A stretch of 57,016 bases of DNA from Berkiella sp050247135. GTDB taxonomy: Bacteria > Pseudomonadota > Gammaproteobacteria > Berkiellales > Berkiellaceae. Shown here piece by piece: positions 34,467 to 43,455 of this stretch. How positions within the stretch are numbered: position 1 is the stretch's first letter; each line of letters opens with the position of its first letter. A program made the translations under genes and the position numbers. Below the pieces are notes generated by a model. The model saw only the letters and a program-made list of their open reading frames with translations. It did no database searches and had not been told where the DNA came from. The stretch spans positions 1-57,016 of the forward strand of contig JBFWUT010000016.1 in assembly GCA_050247135.1 (NCBI GenBank). Direction: 5' to 3'.

Positions 34467-37400
34467 ATGACGCACATAGTATTGGGCAGCTTATTAGTGG
34501 CTTCGCTGGTCTTTGTCTTCTATTTATTTAAGAAGGGCAAAAATTGGCTGCCATGGCTGATCGTTTTTATTTTAGTAGCCGTTGAAGTCTTTATGTATGT
34601 CACTAAACCGCAAGTGGTAACGCCGGTACAAACCTCTAAACTCACCCCTTCGAAAAAAACACAGCCAGAGATAAAGCCTCAACGCTATCAAAAAACGCCT
34701 ATCGACAATCCCAAGCCTGAACCGACTCCTGTTGCTAACGAAACGGTGGAGCAACCTGAAGAAGAATATAAAAAGCCTCTGGCTTTTAAAGGATATCGAA
34801 ATAATACGAATAATAACCTTGATTATGATCTGTTAGAGCCAGGAGATATTGCAACGTCTTTTAACGATCTCTTGGGATTTGAGAGTATCAAACCAAAATT
34901 AGAGCCCTTACTAAAACTTTTAGAAAATTACCCAAATCTTCTAAAAGGCAACATCGTCATTCCTCATGGGGTATTGCTTTATGGGCAAAGCCAAGAGGAC
35001 ATGATGAAGCTCGCCCTAGCAATGGGTAAATCGTGGGCTCAAAAAATTATCGTCGTTAATGCCTTAGATATCGGTATCGATGGCAGAGGCCGATCGCAAA
35101 TACGCGAATTGTATATGGACACGCTTTCCTTTCCATCACTTGTCGTCATTGTTAAAAATATCGACCATTTATTACCGTCTTCTACGTCATCTGTCGATTA
35201 TCTTGAATCGATGGATAGATTTTATAAATGGTTCAACGATCTCAATGAAAATAATCAACCCGTGCTGATTATTGGCCTAACAGACAATCTGTATAAAGTT
35301 GCACCAGATGCCTTTAAAGTCGGTCGTTTCGATGAAACAATAAAAGTTGATGATCCCAATAAACAAGAAAGAACGGAAGTTATCACGACATTATTTAAAC
35401 AATCTAAGATCAATAAAGGTGATCTTAAAGAGATTGTTGCTAAGACAGAGGGATTTTCAAGAAATGAATTACAACAGTTTGTCAATCAAAGTCTGCTCGA
35501 TGCCAGTACAAAGAATCAATCTGTGACTAAAGATGATATTAATAACGCACTTAATTTTGTTGCCAACAACAAACAAACATTTGAGATGTACCAAAAATCA
35601 GCGGACCTATCCAATAGTCACTTTCAGCTAATTACGCCAGATGAGATCACAACCCGCTTTAGTGATCTGGCCGGACTAAATGAAGTAAAAGAACAGCTAA
35701 ACGATGCCCTGGATGGACTGCATCATCCTGAAAAATACACACGTCTTGGCGCGAGTCCACCGCGCGGCATTCTTCTTTATGGCCCCCCAGGTACAGGCAA
35801 AACCATGATGGCTCGCGCACTGGCGGGAGAAGCTAAAGTTAATTTTATCAATGTGAGTGGCGCTGCCTTTGAAGACCGCTGGGTTGGAACCGGCACCACC
35901 CGGGTGAGAAATCTCTTTAACATGGCAAGACGAAATGCGCCTTGCATTATTTTTATTGATGAATTTGATACTCTCGCATTAAAAAGAACTGAAGACACAG
36001 GAGGTGGTGCTAATAATGATCGTGCCCAAACGTTGAACCAATTGTTAGTGGAAATGGATAATCTTGATAAATCACGTAATACCAATATATTTGTGATTGG
36101 TGCCACCAATAACATTAGCGCAATTGACAAAGCGGTATTGCGCCCAGGACGTATGGATAGCAAAATATATTTTAGGCTACCCAATGATGCCGAACGAAAT
36201 ACGATTATTAAGCATTTGCTTGAAAGTAAACATGTAAAAGCAAAATTTGACGCCAGCAAACTAGCCAATGAAACAAGAGGCTACTCACCTGCTGAACTCA
36301 ACAACCTCATCAATCAAGCGGTAATAGTCGCTGCCAAAGCAGGAAAAGAATTTATCACTGAAGAAGACATTGCCACAGTGAAAGACAAGGTGGCAGATGA
36401 AATGATGTCAATTGCTAAGCAAGGAATGGACTTAGATGTTGATATTTACCGCCCCAATCAACTTAAAGCCAGCTTTAAATCGATTGCGGGGATGGATGAT
36501 GTCAAAAAAGAACTATCGCAAATGATAACCTTTCTTAAAGATCCCGAAAAAGCCAAACAAGTGGGTATCAACCTTCCTAAGGGATGGATTTTGCATGGCC
36601 CTCCTGGTACGGGCAAGACCTCATTAGCGCGCGCGGTAGCCGGTGAAAGTGGGGTCACGTTTATATCAACGACAGGATCGGCTTTTGTGCAACAATGGGT
36701 CGGCCTGGGAGCACAACGCGTTCGTGAATTATTTGAGCTAGCAAGACAATATTCACCTGCCATTATTTTTATCGACGAGATCGATGCAGTTGCCACCAAA
36801 CGTGCAGGCGATTCAGGCGGTGGCTCTGAATATGCCCAAACGACCAATCAATTACTCACTGAACTGGATAACGTCAATAAAGATCGTAATGCAGGTATTG
36901 TGGTCATTGGTGCTACTAACCGTTTAGATAAGCTCGACGATGCCGTTTTACGCCCTGGCCGTCTTGGCAAACATGTTTACGTGCGACTACCCAATTTAAG
37001 TGAGCGAGAACAAATATTTAAACTCTATCTTGCAAAAGTTAAATTAGCCAGTGACGTTGACGCTAAAAAATTAGCAGGTACCACAGGCGGTTTCTCTGGT
37101 GCCGATATTGAAAATTTGGTTAGTGAAGCCACCTTGATTGCTTATGGTAATAATAAAGAGAAGACCTCCATGGCTGATTTTGAAAATGCAAAGGATATTA
37201 TTTTGCTTGGCCGTGAAACTAAAGCCAACGTACAGCCAAATGAGCAAAAAAATACGGCTTATCACGAAGCGGGTCATGCACTTGTCGGTATCTTATCGAA
37301 GAGCAACCCTTATAAATTTTATAAGATCACCATTGGAGTGCGAGATGAGACGCTAGGGGTCACTTTCTTTGAAGAAGATATTGAGCATTATGCCCAAAGT

Positions 37401-37769
37401 CGTGAAGCATTCATGGATATATTAGCTATGAAGCTGGGCGGTAAAATCGCAGAAGAGTTGGTTTTTGGCAAAAACAATGTGACAAGCGGTCCATCAAGTG
37501 ATTTAAAGCAAGCCACGCAAATTGCTCAAGATATGGTCACCAAATTTGGGATGGGTAAAGATGATACCTATATCGCTTATCAGTACCTTGACTCTCCACC
37601 TAAAGAAGTCATTAATTCTCAAACAGAGAGTTTGTTGCAAGAAGCTGCTGGTCGCGCTCATAAAATTCTAACAGAGAATCGCAATAAGCTTGATGCCTTG
37701 GCTAAAGCGTTGCTCGAGAAAGAAACGCTATCACACGATGAGGTGATGAAAATTGTTAAAGAAAATTAG
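34467..37769 (+). CDS. FtsH-like zinc metalloprotease with three AAA modules
   Basis: 1100 residues; canonical FtsH is about 640. Two N-terminal TM helices (residues ~4-20 and 27-45). AAA module 1 (~130-370) is degenerate: Walker A position reads GQSQEDMM (173-180), and Walker B position reads VVIVKNID. AAA module 2 (~390-650) has GPPGTGKT (439-446), IIFIDEFD and an arginine-finger region VLRPGRMD. AAA module 3 (~670-910) has GPPGTGKT (711-718), IIFIDEID and VLRPGRLG. The M41 peptidase follows with HEAGH (933-937) and third zinc ligand Asp1012 in SSDLKQAT, all intact. It should extract and degrade membrane proteins. The start has only a weak ribosome site. No frameshift is seen, so the triple architecture is real in this sequence. 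Confidence 0.9.
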   Translation: MTHIVLGSLLVASLVFVFYLFKKGKNWLPWLIVFILVAVEVFMYVTKPQVVTPVQTSKLTPSKKTQPEIKPQRYQKTPIDNPKPEPTPVANETVEQPEEEYKKPLAFKGYRNNTNNNLDYDLLEPGDIATSFNDLLGFESIKPKLEPLLKLLENYPNLLKGNIVIPHGVLLYGQSQEDMMKLALAMGKSWAQKIIVVNALDIGIDGRGRSQIRELYMDTLSFPSLVVIVKNIDHLLPSSTSSVDYLESMDRFYKWFNDLNENNQPVLIIGLTDNLYKVAPDAFKVGRFDETIKVDDPNKQERTEVITTLFKQSKINKGDLKEIVAKTEGFSRNELQQFVNQSLLDASTKNQSVTKDDINNALNFVANNKQTFEMYQKSADLSNSHFQLITPDEITTRFSDLAGLNEVKEQLNDALDGLHHPEKYTRLGASPPRGILLYGPPGTGKTMMARALAGEAKVNFINVSGAAFEDRWVGTGTTRVRNLFNMARRNAPCIIFIDEFDTLALKRTEDTGGGANNDRAQTLNQLLVEMDNLDKSRNTNIFVIGATNNISAIDKAVLRPGRMDSKIYFRLPNDAERNTIIKHLLESKHVKAKFDASKLANETRGYSPAELNNLINQAVIVAAKAGKEFITEEDIATVKDKVADEMMSIAKQGMDLDVDIYRPNQLKASFKSIAGMDDVKKELSQMITFLKDPEKAKQVGINLPKGWILHGPPGTGKTSLARAVAGESGVTFISTTGSAFVQQWVGLGAQRVRELFELARQYSPAIIFIDEIDAVATKRAGDSGGGSEYAQTTNQLLTELDNVNKDRNAGIVVIGATNRLDKLDDAVLRPGRLGKHVYVRLPNLSEREQIFKLYLAKVKLASDVDAKKLAGTTGGFSGADIENLVSEATLIAYGNNKEKTSMADFENAKDIILLGRETKANVQPNEQKNTAYHEAGHALVGILSKSNPYKFYKITIGVRDETLGVTFFEEDIEHYAQSREAFMDILAMKLGGKIAEELVFGKNNVTSGPSSDLKQATQIAQDMVTKFGMGKDDTYIAYQYLDSPPKEVINSQTESLLQEAAGRAHKILTENRNKLDALAKALLEKETLSHDEVMKIVKEN

Positions 37770-37781
37770 TTAAAATTAGTG

Positions 37782-38240
37782 CTAGTGACTAACAATAACA
37801 GTGGGGTGAACCAGTTTAACAAAATCATCATAGGCTAATTTAATCACCTCAGTATGCGTGCCCGCATTAAAGACGATCTCTTTGTTATTGCCCAAGCTTT
37901 TTTCAACATACACTTCGATGTTATACAAGTTGCCAAAAGGTGGCATCGCACCTAGCTCACAATCAGAGAATAATTGTTTAAATTCCGTTTCAGAAGCTAG
38001 AGAAACATCTGTATTGTGAAATGCGCTCTTTAATTTGTTAAAATCCACAGCAAACCTTGCTGGCAAAACGACCATCGCTATTTTATCACCCACATGAACG
38101 ATCACCGTTTTGGCCAATTGATTTTCACTGACATGGCAAAGATGCGAAATTTCACGTGCGCTATACGCTAAAGGATGAGCAATGGAAGTGTAATTGACAT
38201 GATGTTGACTTAGATAATCACGTAATTTTTCAGATGGCAT
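37782..38240 (-). CDS. YbaK/EbsC-type aminoacyl-tRNA deacylase
   Basis: 152 residues. Matches the YbaK/ProX editing-domain family: 'LRDYLSQHHVNYTSIAHP', 'SAREISHLCHV', the conserved Lys in 'NQLAKTVIVHVGDKIAMVVLPA', and 'LGAMPPFGNLYNIEVYVE', where the GxxPPFG loop shapes the active site. Family members hydrolyse mischarged tRNAs such as Cys- or Ala-tRNA(Pro). Convergent with the FtsH-like gene. Specificity not determined. Confidence 0.85.
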   Translation of the reverse strand: MPSEKLRDYLSQHHVNYTSIAHPLAYSAREISHLCHVSENQLAKTVIVHVGDKIAMVVLPARFAVDFNKLKSAFHNTDVSLASETEFKQLFSDCELGAMPPFGNLYNIEVYVEKSLGNNKEIVFNAGTHTEVIKLAYDDFVKLVHPTVIVSH

Positions 38241-38313
38241 GGCACATACACCCTTATCAAGTTGCCCATATAGATTATTATAAGCCCAAACTTTTGCTTA
38301 CAAAATAGTGTAG

Positions 38314-40212
38314 CTACAAAATGGTGATCACATGTTCATCTGCTATTGCGGGTATTAGAATGGGGGGTATTATTGTTAGCGCAGGTACAGGTGTCAGTAT
38401 ATAGGGATCTCCATCATGTGATTGGATCACATCATTGATATGAATTGATTCTGTGCTTCCCCCATTGTCATGCCCTTTTCTGAAAGGAAAATAATTTAAG
38501 TCATAGTCATTCTCAGCAATAAAGTTTTTTAAATTCGATGTAATCTCTGAAAGGTGCGTTTGATAATATTTTTTAAAGTCGGCACTATGAGACCCCTCTG
38601 TCAGAAAGTCTAATATGAGTTTTGTACGCTCCTTTTGCTCGGAAGAATCTAGATCCTTGTGGTAGTGAATCAATATATCGCCCAATGCAGCCACTTCTAA
38701 AAAAGGATCCGCAAGATACTCTTTTAATACTGTCGTTAAGTGATACTCATTTAATTCAGTGTACCACTTTTTAGCAAGCGATGATGCTAAAGGGATGTCG
38801 TTTGTGGATTTGACCAAATCAATAAACAAGAGACCCTGTTGAGCAATTTGTTGGCTAAACCAGGCGCAATTTCCATATTCTTGATTGGCTGACATTATGG
38901 AGTAAGTTTCGTTTACTTCTAAACCCAGATCATAGAATTTTTGGAATTCCAGCTCTATTTGCTCTTGATTGTTTAATATCTCATAAATCGTGTCTGCTGT
39001 TAATAAAAATTGCATACTAAAAGCATTTAATCCCGGCGCTAGTCCTTCAAATCGCTCACCCGCATTAGCAACCATAAATAAGTTAAGTGATTTATCGACA
39101 ATGATATCTAACGCATGCCCATCCCAACCTGCAGGCAATAATAGCGTTTCACCATTCTGATAGCGCGTGTACAATTCCTGACTCACATCAATCAAACCGG
39201 CTTTAGCAACGGTGTCGGCAGCTTGTTTAAAAATAGCTCCCACATGTTGAAAACATAGCCGCTTTTCTTGGGTATAGTTATCAGCACTAATTAACATGTT
39301 GTGAGTCGATGTTGGATTTAGGCTTTTGATTGTTGCAAATTCTGCTGAATCGACATGAGCGAGCTTTTTATTTTGGAATTCGGTCAATATTTTTGCAGCT
39401 AAATCAACCGATAACACAGCATAGTATCCAGAAGCTGTGATTTTGACTTTATTGGGTCCAATTTTATAAATGTAAGTTTGATTTGATGGAAAAGCGTGTA
39501 AGAGATTTTTGGCATGGATATAGCGCTCAGAGAGTGAGTATTTATCTTGTGCACTTAGACTGTTAATGGCTTTTAGCACACGATTATAATATTGGATATC
39601 TGTGATCTCGCTAGCAAAAACCCTAAGCAGAACCTGTAATGGCCTTACTTCAGTATTGGCGTAAACCCAGAGTGCATTTTTATTTTGTGCTGCGATTTCT
39701 ACCTTGTTTAACGCCAGATCAAATGCTTTATAATTGTGTTGCTCGTTACTTTTGTCAGCATTATCCAGGAGAGTATACATCAACATATCCCAGTGTTGTG
39801 GATCTGCGCCTTTGCTTAATAAATAGCTGAATGTATCTGCGTTGGGTGAATATTGTGCTGCCAAATCGAGTGGCGTCAATCCATAATCATCAATTTTATA
39901 GGTTTTCGCGTTAAGATCAGCGCCCTTTTGTATTAAATACTCTGCGACACTTTTATGACCATACATGGCAGCCATATGCAAGGGTGTGCTACCAAAAAGA
40001 TCTTTTTCATTCACATTACTGCCGAGTCTTACTAATTTTTTAACGGTGATTAAATCACCAACGCGAGCAGCATGATGTAAGGTTAAAGATTTTGCTTCAG
40101 CAAACCGATCTAAAAAAAACAGGTTAACATCAAAATCCTTAAGATTTCTGTGTGTTAAAATAGCCTGTAAAATATCAAGTTCACAAAGAGCTAATGGGCT
40201 GTTCCTTGCCAC
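38314..40212 (-). CDS. Ankyrin-repeat protein with a His/Asn/Gln/Cys module
   Basis: 632 residues from GTG 40212, with AAGGAG eight bases upstream. Residues ~50-160 contain three to four ankyrin repeats ('TLHHAARVGDLITVKKLV', 'GSTPLHMAAMYGHKSVAEYL', 'GLTPLDLAAQYSPNADTFSYL'). The later part carries GWDGHALDIIV with His366, ANAGE with Asn383, and NQEYGNCAW with Gln444 and Cys449. The unrelated-looking protein at 13548 has the same residues with equal Asn-Gln (61) and Asn-Cys (66) distances. A hydrolase or acyltransferase activity is possible; the ankyrins would recruit a host protein. No signal peptide. Immediately upstream is the bacteriocin-like peptide gene. Confidence 0.75.
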   Translation of the reverse strand: MARNSPLALCELDILQAILTHRNLKDFDVNLFFLDRFAEAKSLTLHHAARVGDLITVKKLVRLGSNVNEKDLFGSTPLHMAAMYGHKSVAEYLIQKGADLNAKTYKIDDYGLTPLDLAAQYSPNADTFSYLLSKGADPQHWDMLMYTLLDNADKSNEQHNYKAFDLALNKVEIAAQNKNALWVYANTEVRPLQVLLRVFASEITDIQYYNRVLKAINSLSAQDKYSLSERYIHAKNLLHAFPSNQTYIYKIGPNKVKITASGYYAVLSVDLAAKILTEFQNKKLAHVDSAEFATIKSLNPTSTHNMLISADNYTQEKRLCFQHVGAIFKQAADTVAKAGLIDVSQELYTRYQNGETLLLPAGWDGHALDIIVDKSLNLFMVANAGERFEGLAPGLNAFSMQFLLTADTIYEILNNQEQIELEFQKFYDLGLEVNETYSIMSANQEYGNCAWFSQQIAQQGLLFIDLVKSTNDIPLASSLAKKWYTELNEYHLTTVLKEYLADPFLEVAALGDILIHYHKDLDSSEQKERTKLILDFLTEGSHSADFKKYYQTHLSEITSNLKNFIAENDYDLNYFPFRKGHDNGGSTESIHINDVIQSHDGDPYILTPVPALTIIPPILIPAIADEHVITIL

Positions 40213-40238
40213 GAGTAGTTCTCCTTATTTTTTGGACG

Positions 40239-40556
40239 TTAGGTTATGATCCAGTTATATGAAGCCACCATGAAATTGCCAACTACTTTACAAACCAACC
40301 CGCCTGCTACCGCACCTAGTGCACCCGCAGCAAGAGCACCAACGCCGCCAGCCAAATTTCCACCAAGCGCTACATATCCCCAGTAAGCGCCCGCAACACT
40401 CCCCCCTGCCATTCCAGTAACCACAGCGCCAGAACGAAAGGTTTCCTCTGAGGCAAAACTCAAAAACAGTGAAGCAGCAATCAGATCTACCATCATCACA
40501 TGATGATATTCCGCTCCACTGACGATTGAAATTTCACCCATCGTTAACTGTTTCAT
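40239..40556 (-). CDS. Double-glycine-leader, glycine-zipper peptide (class II bacteriocin-like)
   Basis: 105 residues from ATG 40556, chosen for GAGGG upstream. The N-terminus MKQLTMGEISIVSGA fits the double-glycine leader consensus residue for residue: Leu -12, Glu -8, Ile -7, Val -4, Gly -2, Ala -1. The mature part is rich in Gly/Ala with GxxxG spacing (GGSVAGAYWGYVALGGNLA, then GALAAGALGAVAGGL), as in membrane-active class II bacteriocins and microcin V-like peptides. No C39-type exporter or immunity gene is visible nearby. It could also be a general glycine-zipper membrane protein. Confidence 0.6.
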   Translation of the reverse strand: MKQLTMGEISIVSGAEYHHVMMVDLIAASLFLSFASEETFRSGAVVTGMAGGSVAGAYWGYVALGGNLAGGVGALAAGALGAVAGGLVCKVVGNFMVASYNWIIT

Positions 40557-40796
40557 AAACAACACCCTCAATTTCCATACTGCTCATTCATTTTACACAT
40601 CACCCGCTTGTCTGATAAACCATATTATTTAGCTTTTTACATTCATTAACTGACTTATTAGTCACGAGTTACGGCAAAGTAGTTTGAGGTTAGATGGCTT
40701 CATTGATATTATGCGACCTCTTAAGCAGGAGAGATAAATTAGTTAGTTATCACTCCTGTATAAGTACTCCATGTAGTGTCATTATAGAGGTTGACT

Positions 40797-41912
40797 ATGA
40801 GTAAATATTACGCGATTGACTACACTGTTTCCGTTAAAGATGCACAAAACGCCGATGTTTTAAAGCAAGCGCTGCACCTTGATGAAGAACTGATTGTGGT
40901 TGAAATCAAGAAAGGTAAAGAAAAAGAAGCATTAGCAGCTATTAGCAAAATTGCGACCAATAACCGCCCTGCCACTGAAGATCAACAACATCCCATTTTT
41001 GAAGTTGAATTCACCGGCAACAAAGGCCGTAAAAAATCTTCTCATAGATTAGCGAATGGTGAAACCATTGATGCTTACACCGTTACTCCGAATAACACTA
41101 ATAACTTCACCGTTTTAAGCGCTGCAATGGAACATGTCGACGCAAAATACAAATCAGTTGATTTAACTGCTAAGTCCAAAGAACTTGTTGACGAAGATGC
41201 TGAAGAAGAAATCGAAGTTGAAGTTGAAGCTGATGCTGATGCTGAAAAGAAAGATGAAGTAAGCGCTGAAGACAATAAAGAAGAAGCCAAACAAGAAGAA
41301 ACCAAGAAAGCAGATGAAAAGAAAGCGGTTAACAATAGCTACATTACTGCTGCAAGCATCGTTGCAGGCACAGGTGTTGTAGCTGCAGGTTTCTGGTTTA
41401 GCGGTTTGTATCCTGTTGCTATTGATTTGTTAGCAAAAGTGGGTCTTGCTCTTCCTGCTGCAACACTTGGCGTTCAAATTGGCGTTTCTTTAGCGGTTGG
41501 TGCAGCTGTTGTTGGTTTAGCAAGCTTAGCGTACTACGGCTTCAACAAGCTATTCGCTACCACTGCTAAAACTGATACTCGTACAGCCGATCAGAAATAT
41601 CATGACGAACTGAAAGCAACCGAAGACAATGTTAAGTCACTTTCAGATAAGTTAACTGCTAAAGAAGACAAAGACTTCTTAGCACAGTTAAACACCATTC
41701 TTGATGTAGACCATACTGCTGAAAGAAAATTCAAGAAAGATGGTGATTTAATGAAAAACCAACCTGCTGCAAACGATAAATTAATCGTTTTAAATTACGA
41801 AGCTAAGAAATTAGCTGAAGTCGTTGCCGCAGAAGGTAAAGATCGTGCTGCCATCGAAGCAAAAGCTTTGGAAGCGGCTAAAACTGACGCTGCTAAGAAA
41901 TTCGCTATCTAA
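40797..41912 (+). CDS. Acidic protein with a central two-TM hairpin
   Basis: 371 residues from ATG 40797, chosen for GAGG six bases upstream. The N-terminal ~130 residues form a soluble domain (YYAIDYTVSVKDAQNADV at the start). Residues ~135-180 are an extremely acidic Glu/Asp/Lys stretch (EEEIEVEVEADADAEKK). Two hydrophobic helices follow (~186-205 and ~222-248), then an Ala/Lys/Asp-rich helical tail. Codon use (GCT, GAA, GTT) is unusually uniform and a very strong terminator follows, suggesting high expression. I do not recognise the family; a membrane-inserted secreted protein is possible. Confidence 0.7.
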   Translation: MSKYYAIDYTVSVKDAQNADVLKQALHLDEELIVVEIKKGKEKEALAAISKIATNNRPATEDQQHPIFEVEFTGNKGRKKSSHRLANGETIDAYTVTPNNTNNFTVLSAAMEHVDAKYKSVDLTAKSKELVDEDAEEEIEVEVEADADAEKKDEVSAEDNKEEAKQEETKKADEKKAVNNSYITAASIVAGTGVVAAGFWFSGLYPVAIDLLAKVGLALPAATLGVQIGVSLAVGAAVVGLASLAYYGFNKLFATTAKTDTRTADQKYHDELKATEDNVKSLSDKLTAKEDKDFLAQLNTILDVDHTAERKFKKDGDLMKNQPAANDKLIVLNYEAKKLAEVVAAEGKDRAAIEAKALEAAKTDAAKKFAI

Positions 41913-41938
41913 GCGACTCTTCTTTAGCGTTACCAGCC

Positions 41939-41975
41939 AAAACCCGCTGGATGAACATCCTGCGGGTTTTTTTTA
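41939..41975 (+). terminator. Strong rho-independent terminator
   Basis: AACCCGC (41941-41947) pairs with GCGGGTT (41962-41968), with an inner GGATG/CATCC stem, followed by eight T. It ends the acidic-protein transcript. Confidence 0.92.
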
Positions 41976-42100
41976 TCTAATAAATTCTGACTTTTCATCC
42001 AGCAAACCCCAAAAGTACTGCTTAAAACTGCCGAAATTAGCTTTAGGAAAAAAGATTTCACGGATGGTGGATTTTAAGCTTAAGCTAACAGGAGTTTAAT

Positions 42101-42421
42101 ATGAAAAGATTAGTCGTCAGCCTTGCGGCTGCATTAATAACCGTAACCTCAGTGAATGTTGCTCAAGCTGCATGCTGTGAGATCGGTAAATGCAAATATA
42201 CATGGAATAAATGCGTACCAGATGCTTACCAATGCCGCGAACATCGCAACGGCTATTTTTTCAAGCGTTGTGGTAAATGCCGCTATCCAGATTATCAATA
42301 CGGCAGAGTAGGTCATTTAGCGCCATGCCAATATGGATTGAGCCACAAGAAGGCACACTACCGTGGCTTCTACCGTGTTTACAATCATGAAGGCTTATCC
42401 TACGAAATCTATACCCGCTAA
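42101..42421 (+). CDS. Small secreted Cys-rich protein
   Basis: 106 residues; ATG preceded by AGGAG. Signal peptide MKRLVVSLAAALITVTSVNV with cut after AQA. The mature part has eight or more cysteines in a compact layout (ACCEIGKCKY, NKCVPDAYQC, KRCGKC, APCQYG) plus many Tyr and Arg, suggesting a disulfide-stabilised periplasmic or exported protein. Family not recognised. Confidence 0.75.
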   Translation: MKRLVVSLAAALITVTSVNVAQAACCEIGKCKYTWNKCVPDAYQCREHRNGYFFKRCGKCRYPDYQYGRVGHLAPCQYGLSHKKAHYRGFYRVYNHEGLSYEIYTR

Positions 42422-42427
42422 TACAGT

Positions 42428-42463
42428 TTGAATGCCCCATTTTATACTCAATGGGGCATTCAA
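42428..42463. terminator. 14-bp perfect hairpin
   Basis: TTGAATGCCCCATT (42428-42441) pairs with AATGGGGCATTCAA (42450-42463), loop of eight. It directly follows the Cys-rich gene; there is no T-run, so the termination role is likely but not certain. Confidence 0.5.
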
Positions 42464-42539
42464 TCCTGTACGTTAGGGAACTTTTTGCGCTTTTCACCTG
42501 TCAAAATAAATAGAAATGTTCATATGACAGGAGACTGCT

Positions 42540-42809
42540 ATGAAAGCGCTCATCTTGTTTATACTGCTAGCAATGCTATCGCCTAGCGCAATGGCACGTC
42601 ACCATCATCACGGTGGAGTCAGTTTTTACTATGGACAACCTGCCTATTATGGTTATGGGTATCGGAGCTATCCCTATTACTACCAAAGTTACCCTAGATA
42701 TTATCGCCACCACTCCTACCGCTACTATTACCCAAGAACGTATTACGGATATCCTTACCCGTACTACGGTTACCCACAAAGCGGCGTGACGTTATACTTT
42801 AGGTTTTAA
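42540..42809 (+). CDS. Small secreted Tyr/His/Pro-rich protein
   Basis: 89 residues; ATG preceded by AGGAGACTGCT. Signal peptide MKALILFILLAMLSPSAMA. The mature ~70 residues are dominated by Tyr with His, Arg, Pro and Gly (for example GYGYRSYPYYYQSYPRYY), ending in TLYFRF, an aromatic C-terminus like that of outer-membrane strands. Similar short Tyr-rich secreted proteins are known in Legionella and Coxiella without assigned function. A strong terminator follows. Confidence 0.7.
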   Translation: MKALILFILLAMLSPSAMARHHHHGGVSFYYGQPAYYGYGYRSYPYYYQSYPRYYRHHSYRYYYPRTYYGYPYPYYGYPQSGVTLYFRF

Positions 42810-42812
42810 ACA

Positions 42813-42849
42813 AAAAAACCCGGTTATAGTGCATATAACCGGGTTTTTT
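42813..42849. terminator. Bidirectional rho-independent terminator
   Basis: A 16-bp stem with ACCCGGTTATA pairing to TATAACCGGGT, flanked by A-run and T-run, lies between the convergent Tyr-rich and PepSY genes. Confidence 0.92.
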
Positions 42850-42858
42850 AAAAGAAGT

Positions 42859-43296
42859 TTAGTCGGTCATGATTTCGCCGGTTTGCGGATTTACTTTTAA
42901 GCTGGTTTCTTTGCCTTCTTTGTTTGTCGCTTTTACTTCATACATCTTATCATCAACATCAATCTTAGAAATGTTACGATAACCTGCATCTTCTACCTTT
43001 TTAGCAACATCCAGAGCGCTCATGGAAACGAGTCCATCCTTTGGCTTTTCGATTTCACCCGTTTTAGCATTCATTTTTACTTTAACTTCTTTACCCATGG
43101 CATTCATTGTTTTGGCTTCGTACATGCCGTCATCAAACTCAATTTTCTTGACCACATCGAAACCTTTTGTTTTTAAGTTATTGAGTGCTTTTGACATAGG
43201 CATCATATCAGTCATATTATCTTTAGCTGTTGCCAAAGGTGAGCCGATTGCCATCATAGTGCCCATACATACCGCAATTAACGTAGATTTATTCAT
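42859..43296 (-). CDS. Secreted protein with two PepSY-type repeats
   Basis: 145 residues; ATG preceded by AGGAG. Signal peptide with cut near PLATAKD. Two repeats follow: 'KGFDVVKKIEFDDGMYEAK' with 'VKVKMNAKTGEIEKP', and 'GYRNISKIDVDDKMYEVK' with 'TSLKVNPQTGEIMTD'. The V-x-V-[ND]-x-x-T-G-E-I signature is that of PepSY domains, which usually bind or inhibit peptidases or sense ligands in the periplasm. Met-rich N-terminal segment (MTDMMPMSK). Confidence 0.85.
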   Translation of the reverse strand: MNKSTLIAVCMGTMMAIGSPLATAKDNMTDMMPMSKALNNLKTKGFDVVKKIEFDDGMYEAKTMNAMGKEVKVKMNAKTGEIEKPKDGLVSMSALDVAKKVEDAGYRNISKIDVDDKMYEVKATNKEGKETSLKVNPQTGEIMTD

Positions 43297-43455
43297 GGTT
43301 TTACTCCTAGAGCTTGAAACAGTCTATAAAAGATCACGAGTTAAAGTTGATTACCCATCTGATATATAGACCTTTTTTAGCAACAATGCCATTTCTTGAT
43401 TTTCTCTTTCAAGTAGCGTAGTTTTGGCGCTTTTGAGTTTTTAGGATCTTGACTA

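Noticed and set aside
35777..36268. 163-codon antisense frame in AAA module 2
   Set aside because: Shadow of the conserved Walker region, with compositional bias of a reverse frame.
36458..36847. 129-codon antisense frame in the FtsH-like gene
   Set aside because: Mirror of conserved AAA coding sequence; no ribosome site or independent support.
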